64,000 nt of DNA from assembly GCF_028389875.1 (NCBI RefSeq), contig NC_084671.1, positions 26,505,083-26,569,082 of the forward strand. The letters run 5' to 3'. The position numbers were made by a program, and so were the translations under genes. Of this stretch, positions 1 to 13,100 are shown in pieces (the stretch's first letter is position 1; each line of letters opens with the position of its first letter). The stretch is from Rhea pennata. Taxonomy: Eukaryota; Chordata; Aves; Rheiformes; Rheidae. The notes beneath the pieces are model-generated. The model was not told where the DNA came from, searched no databases, and saw only the letters and a program-made list of their open reading frames with translations.

Positions 1-1100
1 CTAATTTCTCTCTCAGCATTCCCGATTATCAGCCAGCTTTGTTATTTTTATTTTTTCTGAAACCTCCACAGCCAGCACAGACAGATGGCGGGCAGTTTGC
101 CTTCATTTTCAGTGCAAATATGCAGTTCTCAGGGCTGTTCTGTGGCTCCCCCACCACTGTGCTGACACCTTCTCCTCTGTCTCTCCTCTGTCTCTCTGAC
201 ACCTTCTCCACTATCTCCCCCTAAATCTTCTCCTCTTTAGCTGCTGAACTCTCACCCCAGGGGAGGCCCCGCAGTGCCTCGCTTCGCCAGGGCCACGGTA
301 GGACCATCAGCCTTGGCAGATAAAGCCAGGCTGCCATGAGGTAGCTAGGAATCAGCAGCTTGAGGGAGCTAGGGAGATGAAAACTCTTTATCATGGGCTG
401 TCCCATGGCCTGTCAAAAGCAGGAAGTCCCACCTGACTGCTTAGCAGATGAAATGGTGCAGCAGCTGACCCCAACCACTTTTCTCCCAGTCAGCCAGCTG
501 CTAGCAGGCCACCACAACAGGAGCTGTGCTGCCACACACAGCCGCTGCTTGCTCATTCAGCGTCCCGTGCCCTGTCCCCGGGCATGCCTTCTGAGTGTTT
601 TAACTTTACAGATCTGGTCCTGAAATGTTATGCAGATTTCTCTAAGGCTTCAGGGGATATCCACATTTGACACAGCTCATACATGGGACAGTATTAGTGA
701 CACCTGTAGCTGGAGTAAATCAGTACGTGCGCCTGTAAATCCACACACTACTTTACTCTTCTTAAGGACTATCTCACGGCTTCTGATACAATCCATGGTT
801 TAGGCACACAGCTAACAGGCCAGGTTCTCTCAGATATTACCATACCTTACATTAGAAAACCATACCTCAGTGCAGAAACTCAATCAGTCATTTCATACTT
901 CAAGAAAGTCTTTTTTTCTAGATTTTTTTCTAGCTCTACCATAAGGATTAGACAATGCGCTGCAGGTCTGATTGTTCTCCACGTGGTGATACAAATGAGG
1001 AAGTAGTTGGCTGAAATCAAATAGGCGTTCAGCTGTCCCCAACCAGAGAGCCTAGGAAAGCACAGGTGGATTTGGCTACCCCGTGACTTGCCAGTCTCAC
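1..1100 (-). other. INPP5D: INPP5D intron 4, partial
   Basis: This follows the exon 4 donor (gtgaga at 1100-1095) and runs off the left edge. I see no further SHIP1 exon, RNA gene or clear repeat in it. The short open frames here have no recognisable protein. Confidence 0.8.
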
Positions 1101-4100
1101 CTGCTTGTGTCCTGACACTGCAGTCGCTGGAGTAGTGTCTCAGGAAGGGACAGTTTGTTAACGTCTGCCACCCTGGAGGTTTCAGGGAGAGAAGGCACCT
1201 CCTTCATGTCGCTGCTTGGCAATGCCACAAGGATGTTGCGGGGAGGCAGGATAGGTGGCGTGGGAACCAGGTCTGGCAGGGAAGAAGGGAAAGGCACAGT
1301 CATCCCAGCACAGCCACTGGACCACGTCCCCTTCAGGCATCGGCAGGGCAGTGGCAGTCACAGGCAGCCCCCTTCTGAGGGACCTCCCGTTTCACAGCTG
1401 GGGAGACCAGGGCGTGATACTGGCCCACCCCCATCCTCTGGGAAGTCAGCAGTGTGAGACCAGTGGGCCGAGCCGCCGGGCTTGGAGCTCCCGTGCAATC
1501 TGCGCATGCCCCTGGCTTGCAGCCTAGCCTCATCCAAGTAACTTCAATTGCTCCATCTGCAGAGCAGCTATGAAAGTTAGTTAGTTACTTTTAATATAAG
1601 GCTTTGGAAACATGTCTGTACCTCATCCATATCATTATCACTGAGAACTGCTGCTCAGGCAGAATGGATGGAGGGGCATGATGGAAAGAGCACAAGAAGC
1701 TGCTAATGGAAAGAAGTGGACCGCTAAAGTAAGCAAATATAGATGAAGAAAAAATACTCTATAATCCCATACAGCAGGGCTGAGCCCCCTGCTTCATCCT
1801 GTGGGCATCAAGCAGGGAGCTCAAAGTGCTCCCTGCTCTTTCAGATCCCTGCTGTTACACTTTCCAGCATGCTACCCATCCTCCCCTGGGAGAGAAGTGG
1901 GGTCATTTCCATCTAACCCAACCATGGCTGCTTCCACACCTGCTGCTCCAGCATTTTGTTATACCTGTCATATGTGGCTGGTTGAGTTGTGAGGTTTCAT
2001 CTGGTTGTTTTTTAAAGGAGGAATTTTCATTAGAAAAAAAGAAAAGCATAATCTTGGTCCATTTCTGCTGGGCAAAAGCTGAGACTCACAGAGCCACCGC
2101 AGCCGTGAGCAATGGTATGACTGGGTGGCGTGTCTGCAGGGTAATGGGTGCTCATCCCCGGTGCCTCAGCAGTTCCACACATAAGCCACCCAAACACCTA
2201 TAGGCCCTACATGGCTCCAAGAGGATGGTGCCAAAGTGCCTTACAAAATTCAATTCTGCATGTGAATGGCCCAGCCCAAGAGCTAACATTTCTCCACCTA
2301 AAGGCTCTTTGTCTTGGCTAGAACTTCATTCCCTGCTCCTCACCTCTTTGCTTATTATTTTTGTTGTACTTCTCCACCCAGAGAGCAGGAGATTCAGTGC
2401 AGCTGGCCAAAAAACCAAGAACATCTTTCCTGAGCAGCTTTGCAAAATTTTGTTCTGTTTCTGTGTGAGAATTTCATACCAAAATCTTCCAGCTCCCATT
2501 AGAGATCCATTGGACTGTGCAAACGTACACAGGAACATTTGCTTTAGGGCAGACGCCTGTCTGTCTGTCACAGGGACTATGTCCTTTGGACATTTTATTG
2601 TAATGCTCAACATTTCCGGACAGACATCAGAAAGGACAGTTCTGTGGGCATGACCCTCCCCTGGGATTAAGGAGAACAATGACAGACCCAAGGGATGATC
2701 CAGGAAAAAAATCCAAGGAATGATCCAAGACCAGTCAGCGTCAAGAACCACCCCACTGTGACATTTCACATAAAATAGCTGGGATAACGTCAATCACACC
2801 TCTTCATCCTATGCCTGCCTCCACAGGCACAGTCAGACTGTCTGGCTGTGACCGCTAGAAACCTCCTCTATGTTGGAGCAGGTAAGTGGGCATGAGTTTC
2901 AGATAAGCCAATATCCACGGTGGCTGCAGGCACTTGGCGCAGCAGACACCCGCGTTTGAGTCTCTAAGGGAGCATCTGCACCACTGAGACAGGCAGGAAC
3001 CCACAGGCACAGCACAGGGAGAGGGGTGTAGAGGCATGTGAGATGGCTGGCCCAGATGAAGCTTAGCCAGCCCTGTACCTGAGATGATATACTTACAGAG
3101 AGCCCCAACATATTCCCTCAGGTGAGCCAAGCTGGTGCCCCAGATGCAGTACTGCCCCGGGGCTGTGGGGACCTACTGGCTCAAGATCTTGCCCACTCAC
3201 ATCTCTCTGTGCTCTGCTCCATTTTGTTGCACAATATGCTCAAATCCCTCTGCCTGCAGTTCAGAGCAAGTGTCAAGCATCCAAATCGCCAAGTCATTTT
3301 GCAGGTTTCTTACCAGCATCCTCTTCTGGTTCATCTGCTGCCTCCTCTTCTTCCCGCGGCACTGGATATTTGAGGTGCCACACCAGGCCCATGTTCTCCT
3401 GCTTGTAAAAGTCTATCAGTTCCTCCAAGCTCTCGAAATACTTCACGGGAACACCCTCTGATGCCTGAAACAACCCACAAAACACAGAGGTTGTCGTGGC
3501 CTGGAATCTCTCCTACCACAGAATTGTTGCTCCTCACGGGAGGAAAAACAAAGTTGAAGTGAGTGAAAAACCCCACTCACTGTCCAGAGAAAGCCAGCCC
3601 AGCTCTTGCTGCCCATCTGACCACAGGCGCTGTGCAGAACAACTCCTGCAGTACAAACAGAAACAGATATGCAGGCACGTTCCAGCCAGTGTCAGCAAAA
3701 ATGGCAACCTCAAAGATTCAGTGAAGCCAAACAGAAGAGCTCTCTTGCTTGATTCAGTGTGTTTGGCTTCAAAGCAAAGCAAAGAAAGTCCCTCAAAACA
3801 AAGAATTCTCCAGGATTATTTTTTGCATTGCCTCTTTCACTGAGTGCAAAAACCCTGGACTACGTCATATTTTGTGGTATCAAGGAAGAATTTTTCTGTG
3901 GAACTGCAAGATAAACATGGCTAAATCTAGAGTTTAGAGTCCCTTCCAGGATTCAGAGGCTCAGAACTAGGTTCAAATGAAACAAGCTAGCAAGGCATTT
4001 TCACTGTCACAAAAAATATCCAGGTGAAGATTTAGGAGGCTGAGGCCCAGGACACAACTAAGACTGTGAATGCACCAGTTATGACACTGAATTTGCCACC

Positions 4101-7100
4101 TGAATTTTGACTACAGCTAAACCTGTTTCTGGCACAGTCCTGGCCACTAATATCAGGAAATGAACACTTGCAGATGGCAAACACAAGAATAAGGTTTCTG
4201 AGACTTTCAGAGGCAAAGCTACAGAACTATTTCATCTGCACATCTGAAGTTGTCATGAACAGTAGATCTGTCAGATTAATCAAGCAGGTGACCACCAAGC
4301 TGCCACCTTTGCAGACTGCTTCTACCAAGGGCCCTACCAACAGCAGAGAAATGATTTGTCATGGCTCTGCACAGCCTGATGGCCCTCCTGAGCGGAAAGG
4401 AAAGAGCTGTGCATTGCCTCCAAAACTGTATTATCCAAACCCAAGGCAATGGCAACAGGCAAAAGCAGCTCTGACCACCATTCTCAGGGTGTGCTCTTCC
4501 TGGCAGGATGCATGCTTTCTTGATGATGGGTTTTCCCAAAGAAACCAACCCAAGAAGGCCCCATCTATGCATGCAGTAAAATGTCCTCAAGGAGCAGGGA
4601 AGAACTGTGCAGATTAGATGTATTCCAGTCCCACAAGATGGCTTTTTACTGGCTTAAAAGAGAAGTACTAGGAACTATTTATATCTAGGGATATAGCAAC
4701 AGTGGGTGCTCATAAGGACCAGCAGCTCACACTGTTAGCAGGCTTGACGTGCACAGTTTTATATGCTCGAAGCTAGATTTTATGCAGGAGATGTTTACTG
4801 TTTAGTTATTAAAACTTTGCCTGCAACTTGAAATAACTTGTTACACAGCCAGACTTTGGACATTCTGCCTCTGACTAAAGGCAGGCAGGATATTTTCTCT
4901 TCTTTTTGAATTGCAATGACTGGCTGTAAACTTAACATATATGAAATTTTAATGCAAAATTGAACAAGCTTATTTACCTGCCTGTTTGCATTTGACTGAT
5001 CTCTTATGATCTGTGACCTCTTGTTTAAAAGGCAAAACAAGAGATTAAACAGGAGTAACGCTGGCATAAGCCATAGTGAGCAGAATGCAGGTAAATGTCC
5101 CTGCATCAGCAAGATCTCTTTTTAATTTTTCTTAGAAAATAAAATCTCAGGCCAAGAATTAGGATGACGCTTTGAATACCGAACCATGTTTGAAGTCTTC
5201 AGTGATCTCAGGTTTGCTGTTAGAATACCTTTCTTTTTTTTAAGTATACCTACGTGTTTTTAAAGGCACAGCAAGAAACATTTCCATGCCAAATGTGCAT
5301 GGTGTTTCTCACAGCTCGCCTGTAGAGCCTGCTTTTCCGTCTCCCAGGTGTTCCTGCATTTATCAAGATTTATTATTCTGGTACGGTGGAAAATGTCACA
5401 TTCAGCATTAAGACATTGCTGGTTAAAATATCACAAGAACGCAACAAGTGCAGGCCAGATTCTGCTTTCCATCACAGCAGCAGAAACGCAGCATGATCAA
5501 AACGACTTCTAATTTACACCAATGAATGCCAATACTGTCTAGCCCTTCCAGACACTTCTGCTTTTTGATGCTAACTGTTAAGGCAGGGGATCCAGTCTGG
5601 AACAAGAAAGTGGTCCTGAAGTCATCGTGTTGAGCTGGAAGAGTTTGGCCATTTGCTTCCGTGGCTCCCTGTTAACCCTTCCCACAGCTTCTCTGCTCTG
5701 AAATCTCAGGTTTTTGCAACTCCCGCTCCAGCACAGCAGCCCTCCCGGCCCAACACCATTTCTCAACCTTGTTCGTCCTCTGAGCTCCTGCTCTTTCGGG
5801 GCGCCTGAAGGAAAACAGATTGCCCTGCACAGCTCTTCTCAGGCCAAGCACAGCCTTGGCATAAGTGGGAGGAAAGGCTGAATTAGCACTTTTTGCTGAC
5901 AAGGATAGTTCAGTCTCTGAAACCGTCCTGGTCTCTGTGGCAACCAGAAGAAGAAACATTCTGTAACAGGCCTCCTTCCTCTAATTCCTTGCGCTGCACT
6001 TCAGGAAGGCAGTGAAGCCCACGGTCCGGCTCTGCTGCCCTGGTGCGGAGGACCCGAGCGTAGCACCCGTCCGAACCCCAAAGCACTACTCGCATGCCGC
6101 CGAAGCCACGCGGCACAGGGATGATGCCCGCGTGGCATCACCTTGATGCACAAAACCTGGCTCTGTCCTTCACCTTGTACCTAGTGCCCAAGTTTCCAGA
6201 TGGACCTACCTGGAGGCTAGTTAAACAGTCTGCACTGCCAGGGAGCAAGGAAAGCAGCATGTAGCCAGGACATATGTTTTCCTTACACTTGCACTTGAGG
6301 GAAAGGTTCATGGATTAGGAAGGAAAAGCACTGGTGGACAAGAAAATATCAGCATCGGATCTATCGGGGTTACTGGGCACGCGACCAGCAGCGTGCTCTG
6401 AATAACCTCCTCGAGACGCAGGATGATGGGAACAAAGCAAAGCGAAGCCTTAACTTCAGAGCAGCCGGCGCTGTTTTGGGGATGGGGAGCAGGCCTGGAG
6501 CTGGGCAAGGTGAGCGAGCGGGAGCACGGCACAGCGGCCGCGAGCAGGCGGCCCCTCACCTTTCTGCTGACGGCAACCAGCCATAGCGCGTGGGAAGGAA
6601 GAAGTGAATGAACAAATACCGTATAGGGAACAAGCCATAAAAGAAAAGCATTGTGTGAAGGAAGCCAAGGTGAGAGCGGATCACAGATGGCAGAGCAATT
6701 TTACAGTGAGAAACTGCAGCAGAAAAAGTCTACGTCTTTCTAGGACCTGTTAATGGGAATGTCACATGAGACCCAGGAGGAAACTGTTTCTCTGCACTTG
6801 ATGCTGGAGGCCCTATCTGGACCGCTGCCTCCAGTCTGGGGCATCACTTTTTAAGGATGATACAAAAATACTGGAGTCCCAAGAAAGATGCCAAGAGCGG
6901 TAGAAGAGTTGGAAAACACGATCTATAAAGAAAGCATGAAAGAAAAGGACAGGAACAGTCTAGCAAAGGGACAGCCTGGAGAGGACACACGGTGGCCCTA
7001 TGATTTTAATCCTCTTACAAAGAAGATGGCAACCAGCTGTGCCACAAGTCCCACCAGGACAGAAGACGTGGTTGGCTTGCTTTGCAGCTGTGGAGATTTA

Positions 7101-10100
7101 GATTAGATCTCAAGAAAACCTGCCCAACACAGAGGCAGCGAAAGCCTACCACAGGCTGTGCAGAGGCTGCCGAGTCCCTGCAACGGGGCACCCAAGCGTG
7201 GACCACCCAGCGCCCGCTGCGGCCGGTGTGAGAGCTCCTGATCCTGTCTCTGCCCACGTGCCAGGCAGATGCCGGGCTCAGAAATCTTCCAGACATCTTG
7301 CAGCCACGTCACTCCGTGACTGCAGGATGCCTCCATCAGCCCTGCCTGCTTCCACTTTGTCCAGACCTTGCTACGTCCTTGAAGAAGGCTGGTGAAGCTG
7401 AACAACACCTTGCTTTACACCACGAGCCCAGCCCCTTCATGGGCTCTCAGACCTTCCACCTATGTTTTCTGACTCCAGCCTTTTTGGCTGGAAAGCTGCT
7501 TTCCCACAGTGTGTCCCGGTGTCTCCTATCCCCCAGAAACTGCCCTCAGTCCTGCAGGCCCTTCCAGACCCCGAGTCCCTTCCACCTTCTCTAAATTCAC
7601 AGCACAACGGTTTAAAACAACGAGCTACAACTTGTTCCTGTGATCACACCAAGCAGGCTTCTGGGTTCTCCGTTTTGGGAAAACGACCATTATTAACGTC
7701 TTCAGTTATCAGTCTTTGGCTAAATCTTGAGATCCATTTTCCAAATTTATCTTCCCAAACTTTTTGACAGGTTTTACTATGGCCAGTGAGCTACTCTTCC
7801 TTTATAGCTGGTGTGAAAATGCTACCAGGCAAAATGCCACAGCAGCCAAGTATCTTCTCCTTCATTAGTCCCAGGCAATTTCATTTGGCCACCAAAAGCC
7901 CTCGACAAGGGTTCTCCAGATAAGGGTTTGCTGAGGAGCAGCTCTGAATACACCTTCAAGGAAACTTGCAGGTGGGCTAGTAAAGACTTAGAGTGAAAAC
8001 AGATTACAAAGCTGCAAAGCCTAAACTAAGCCAGGCAAGGAAGTGGTTAACTTGGGGTTCATTACAGCAGTTGTATAAATAGATGGCACAGGAAGTCTGG
8101 GGCCCTCAGAAGGAAGAGGAAGTGTTTTCCTTTCCTGAGCAAGGCGCAAGGAGGAACTAGGAAACTGGTCATCTGGTTATATTGCCTAAGGCCAATCTGT
8201 TCGAACCACAGTGCCTTAAACCAGGTACTGAAATCCTTAGTTAGGTATTTCAGCAGCAGCCAATAGGTTTGCAAAGTTACAAAATTCTTGCAGTACCCGC
8301 TGACATACACACAGGCTGAAAATCAGGGCACTTCTCATTTGGTGCAAAATACTCACAGGAACGTTTTTACTTTTAGATTTGAAAAAAATCTTCTAAGGTT
8401 TCCTGGTTTGGAACAAACTAGTCTTGAAGACTGTCTGCTAGCGAGGAAATCTAGGTGGCATTTTTTAAATCTCCTTTCAGCTCTCATTTAGACAACCTTT
8501 TTTATCTCACTAAAGAGCTGAGCCTAATAGCCCAGAAATTTGCAAAGCAATGCAAATCAATGATTTGCAAAGCATTTTCAAGCAACTTGGTTGGCTTTCA
8601 GTTTTGTTTTGTTCGAAAACACATCTTATTTTTAGACCCAGTCTCGTGCTATGCAATTTCAGGAGTGTTTCGCAGGAATGGCATGGCACACAGGAATCGC
8701 AACTGGGAGAAACAGCCACTTCCCAAAATAGGAGCCGCCCAGAAACGTAGGCTGCTCTGAACGCCAGGAAGAACGGGAGCTGAGCGGGGGCCACGAAGGG
8801 AGAAGCGCAACGGGGTGGCCGGCGAAGACGGGGATCCCCTGACCGCAGGGTGGGGATGGCCTTTGGGAAGGGGCAGAAAGCTGGAGCCGGCTGGGGTGGG
8901 CGGTGGGTGGCGACGAGCGAGGGCAGCCCGGCGGCGGGACCGAGCACGGGGCAAGAGGCAACGGGAGGCATCTGCAGGCAGCTGGAGCAGCGCCTCCCCA
9001 TCCGGAAAAAATCATACGAGTCTTGGGGAGAAAGGCACATTTCACAGCATGGCTGTGAATCAGAGAGAACGGAAAATGAATGCGTCCGTCTCTTCAGAGA
9101 CAGGGACGACGGAGGCTGCTCTTGTCCCTTTCTGCAAATACGGTTTGGCCCTGATGCTCCGGTTTGTTTATTCACTTCACTTTTGCTATAGCGGCCTTTT
9201 ACATTTAAGATACTGGCTGAAAAGCGTGGAAATCAGAGACTTTTTGGAAAGAGGTTATTGATAGAAGGAAACAAGGAACAGCAATTTAGTAACAACTAAG
9301 TATGCATTATTTCTAGCTTGGGTTCTGGGTAAGAATCAGACACCCCAAACAAAAAACTAAGTTAAAAGACAGATGAAAAAAATGAAGAAAATTACCATGT
9401 TGTCAAGCCTATAAAAGTCCCTCTGTTCCTAAAAAGTAACTGAAGGACATGGTTACATATTGCCTCTACCGCAAGTTCTCTTTCCTTATGCATAATACTG
9501 ACTTAAGAGCCACTGTACAGGAATGACTGCCACTGCATCACAATTCCTTTTTTATTATACGTATAAAAAAATGAGAAAGCTAAAAAATTTTTGCTCTTTT
9601 TCATACTGGTATGCGCAGAATATTTGTTCAAGTTCAGCACCCTGCTTGCTTGCCTGAAATATATGCATGAAATACGGATCCGATTACTGGAAACAGGTCA
9701 ACCGGGTACAAGTAAGCATCTTTGCCTCCATTGCTAATGGGGCAGGAGGGCAAATCTTGAGTTCACCTCCAAATTGCCTGACACAGGATAAATCTAGATT
9801 CAAATCTGAAGTCTGTCCTGACCCAATTTTTGCCAAAAGAGCCATCTCATTTTTTCCTACCTGCAATTCCACAGAGAAGACCTTGGGGAAGACAAAACAT
9901 TTTATTCGTGTTTAATCTCAAATGCTCAACACTGTCTAGATACGGAATGTGAACCCAGTTTGAGTTAAGCTTAAAAAGAGCCTGACTGCCAGATCTGCCC
10001 CTTCTGTCCCCACAAGACCTTCCCTCTGCGTGATCCCACCTTGGCTTCGTTCTGCCAGCCTGGAGACTGGCCATGTTCACAGGAAGGAAGTGCTCCCATG

Positions 10101-13100
10101 GCAGAACTGGGACACTTGCAAATTAAAACAGTCTGTTGAAGAGAAGTAACATTCATAGGAGTTTCAGTAGAGTATAGCTGACTCCCAAATTATCATCTTA
10201 AGTTCCCTGCAAAAACTTTGCATCTTAAAGAAAAGCTGCTATTAGAAGATCTGGAAGGTAAAGGAACTATGGAAGTCTTCTGAACTGGTGTTCTCCCCCA
10301 CAAAATATAGACAAAAGTCCCAAACATAATGTGCTCAAATCCTATTTAAGGACCCTAGGCTGCTCCAGCACTCCACAAGTCCCACAGAAGTACGTTAACT
10401 GCTAAACATGTAACTAATACTGGTAGATACAAGTGAGTAAGAACAACAAATATTTACAGAAAGTGTCAACACCATTTACTTGAGGTAGTCCTCCATGCTA
10501 AATAAAGCATTCAAACTCTAGCCATCAAAATGTTTCAACCATGCAACATATTATGATCCAACTCACAGCACCAACAGAAACCTACTGAACAACCAAGCCT
10601 CTCAGTATTTCTGTCTTATAATAAATAGGATTTATAGCAACAGCAAGCAACCAGCAGTGTGGTTCCATGGCAGAACAGGAGGGACTAGTGCTAAATTTAG
10701 CTGCAGGCTGCAAGTCAAATGAGTTGATGATGAATGAGCAAGGACTGCAAAGCCACGGGGAACTGATGCATTTTTTTTTAGCACTTCTGTAGCGTGTGGG
10801 TAGAATTTAAGCAAAAGTTTTGGAGCACACTACTTCTGGCGACTTCTGTAATTTTATCGCAAGTCCTCGGCTTTTTGGTTTTCCACTTTAAAGCTTCAGC
10901 TCTTGGGGTCAAATGAAAAAAATCCATTTTCATTTATTCAGAAAGTATCTATTTGTAGTGGTTACTGAGAGAAACTTGAAAATTGGGTCCTTAAGAGCTC
11001 GCAAGGCAAAGAGAGCACATGTAACACTCCTGTGCTACATTTCTGGGGGTGTCCTTTAATCTGTGCAGGCAGAAGGTGAAAGATCCATAATCATCTCCCT
11101 GTTTTCCCTATCCGTCTTCTGTGCTGAATGGATCCCATACATGGGAAAAGTAATTATGTGAAATATCCAGCAGAAAACAGAAAATATAATATTAATGAAG
11201 TCATATTTGCTGACGATATACTGCTGAAGGAAGTAACACAGGCAGATTGTGCATGTAAAACAGCTGCATTCACCACGTTCAAATACGCTGCACAACTCTG
11301 GGATTGCATAACTAAAAACCATACAGGAATGCACAGATAAGGGTGAGAACCTTAGTGTTACAATTTCCTGTCTTTAAGCTGCAAAATTCCTTAATCTTCA
11401 AGCTTCAGCAAATGTTTTCTATTTTTACGGCATTCTAGGTGACCAATTGTACTTTATTTCAAGGGACCATCTCGTATTTCATTCATTTATTGCATGAGTA
11501 AGACTCAGCCTTCCTTAACCAGTTAAACCTTTGCAGAAAGGGCTGTACGGGCTAATGGAACAGCTGTAGAACCCAGAAAAAACACCATCATTTAACAAAA
11601 CTAAACACAAAGCTGAAAAGGAACAAAATGAATCCTTCAAACCCTCTCCTTTCAGTATTCTCCCCTGAACTGCACCCTCTGAAACAGAAATAGTGGATGT
11701 GGCTTTTAGTCTGAAACTTTGCCTTCTAAAACAGGAGGCAACCCCGGGTTTCTGGTTTTGCATGTGCAGGGATGTGGTGTGCAACGAAGGCAAACCTCTG
11801 GAAAAGCTCCCTAGCGACTCTGTGAACAGGCAGGGCTTGCTGCATGGAGCTTCTGGCATGTTTGATCACAAAAAGCACTTAATACGGAGTAAGTCCTTTC
11901 AACAAGATAGGTCACTATGTCCCTATCACATTTCAGAGCACGAGGACTAATCCAGAGTTATCTGGAAATTTTAATTCGGGCTCGACAGCCTGCTAACACA
12001 GAGCAACCCCAGGCCGCAGCGCGCGTTGCGGTCCTTGGCCCATAGGGTTTGCTCAGCTTAGCTGGCTCTTGTTATCTTTTAAAAGACTGCAAAAATTTAG
12101 AGCCCTGGGATGCAACTAGGAGTGAGCTCCTCAGAGAAAAATTGAGATGGAGAACCTTATCGGATCTTGCACGTTGAGACGAATGCTTGAAGACCAGAGA
12201 AACTGGGCAGCAGGGAAAAGACCGGGGAGCAGCCGAAAGCTGTGCTGGGCCTTCCCTATCTCCGAGGGACTTTGCAATGCTTGGCTCTGCGCTGTCTTTG
12301 CTAACGGCTCTTTCATTTCCCCAAACCAGTCTGTCCCTTAGTATCATGTCCTGTGTACTTTCCGTTCATGCAGCAGCCTGAAAACTAAAGGATTCTACGT
12401 TTCTTTAAAAAGCTTTAAGCAGAAATAACCTCAGTAGCCAAAAGGTGAATCGGAGAGCAGTTTACCGAAAACAAGGACAACGAACATGCTGTTCTTTAAA
12501 GGCGATTACATCTGCTCATCTTTCAAGGGTTGAATACTGGTAGCAAGCTGCAGCATCCAGGGTCTACAGGTCCAGTCCTCTACAGTTTCAGAGCAGATCA
12601 AGCGATCAGGATCAAAGTGGGGTCTAAGCATCACCTATGAGCCGCATGAGCTGCGGCCGCCTGGCGGGGAGAGACCCTGCGACGATACAGTTCATCAGCA
12701 GATCAAGATACTGCTGCAGAAGCGAAAGGGCATCCGTCACCTTTTCAGCAACTCTCGCAGAGCTGCTCAGAACCGAACCCAAAATATTTCTTCTTTAAAA
12801 AGAAAGGCAGGGAAAACTACAATTTACGGAGCAAATTCAATAGATTTTTTTTTCCAAGACTTGTCCCTGTCTTACCTGATCTACTGGGGAAGGACAAAAG
12901 CCTCGTGTATCACCAGCAATACATTAGCTTCTCTTGCATTGAGAAAACAACTCCAGACTTGCCCGAAAATGAGTATTTTGCTCTGCGACCCATCATGCCT
13001 CAAAGCACAGAAGCAATGAAACGTTTCAAATTACCACCCAGCTGCAAGGGGAATAATCTGCCGTCTCCCTGAGGACTTGAAAGTCGGTTATGAAACTTCA

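Noticed and set aside
1520-1620. Possible MIR fragment
   Set aside because: Only a few scattered words resemble the consensus; not distinguishable from chance.
4168-4617. 149-codon plus-strand open frame
   Set aside because: No recognisable family and it lies in INPP5D intron 2 with no splice or promoter signals.
8510-9175. 221-codon open frame on the minus strand
   Set aside because: It crosses a GC-rich patch with competing open frames on the other strand. Its translation has no domain and it lies inside an INPP5D intron without splice support.
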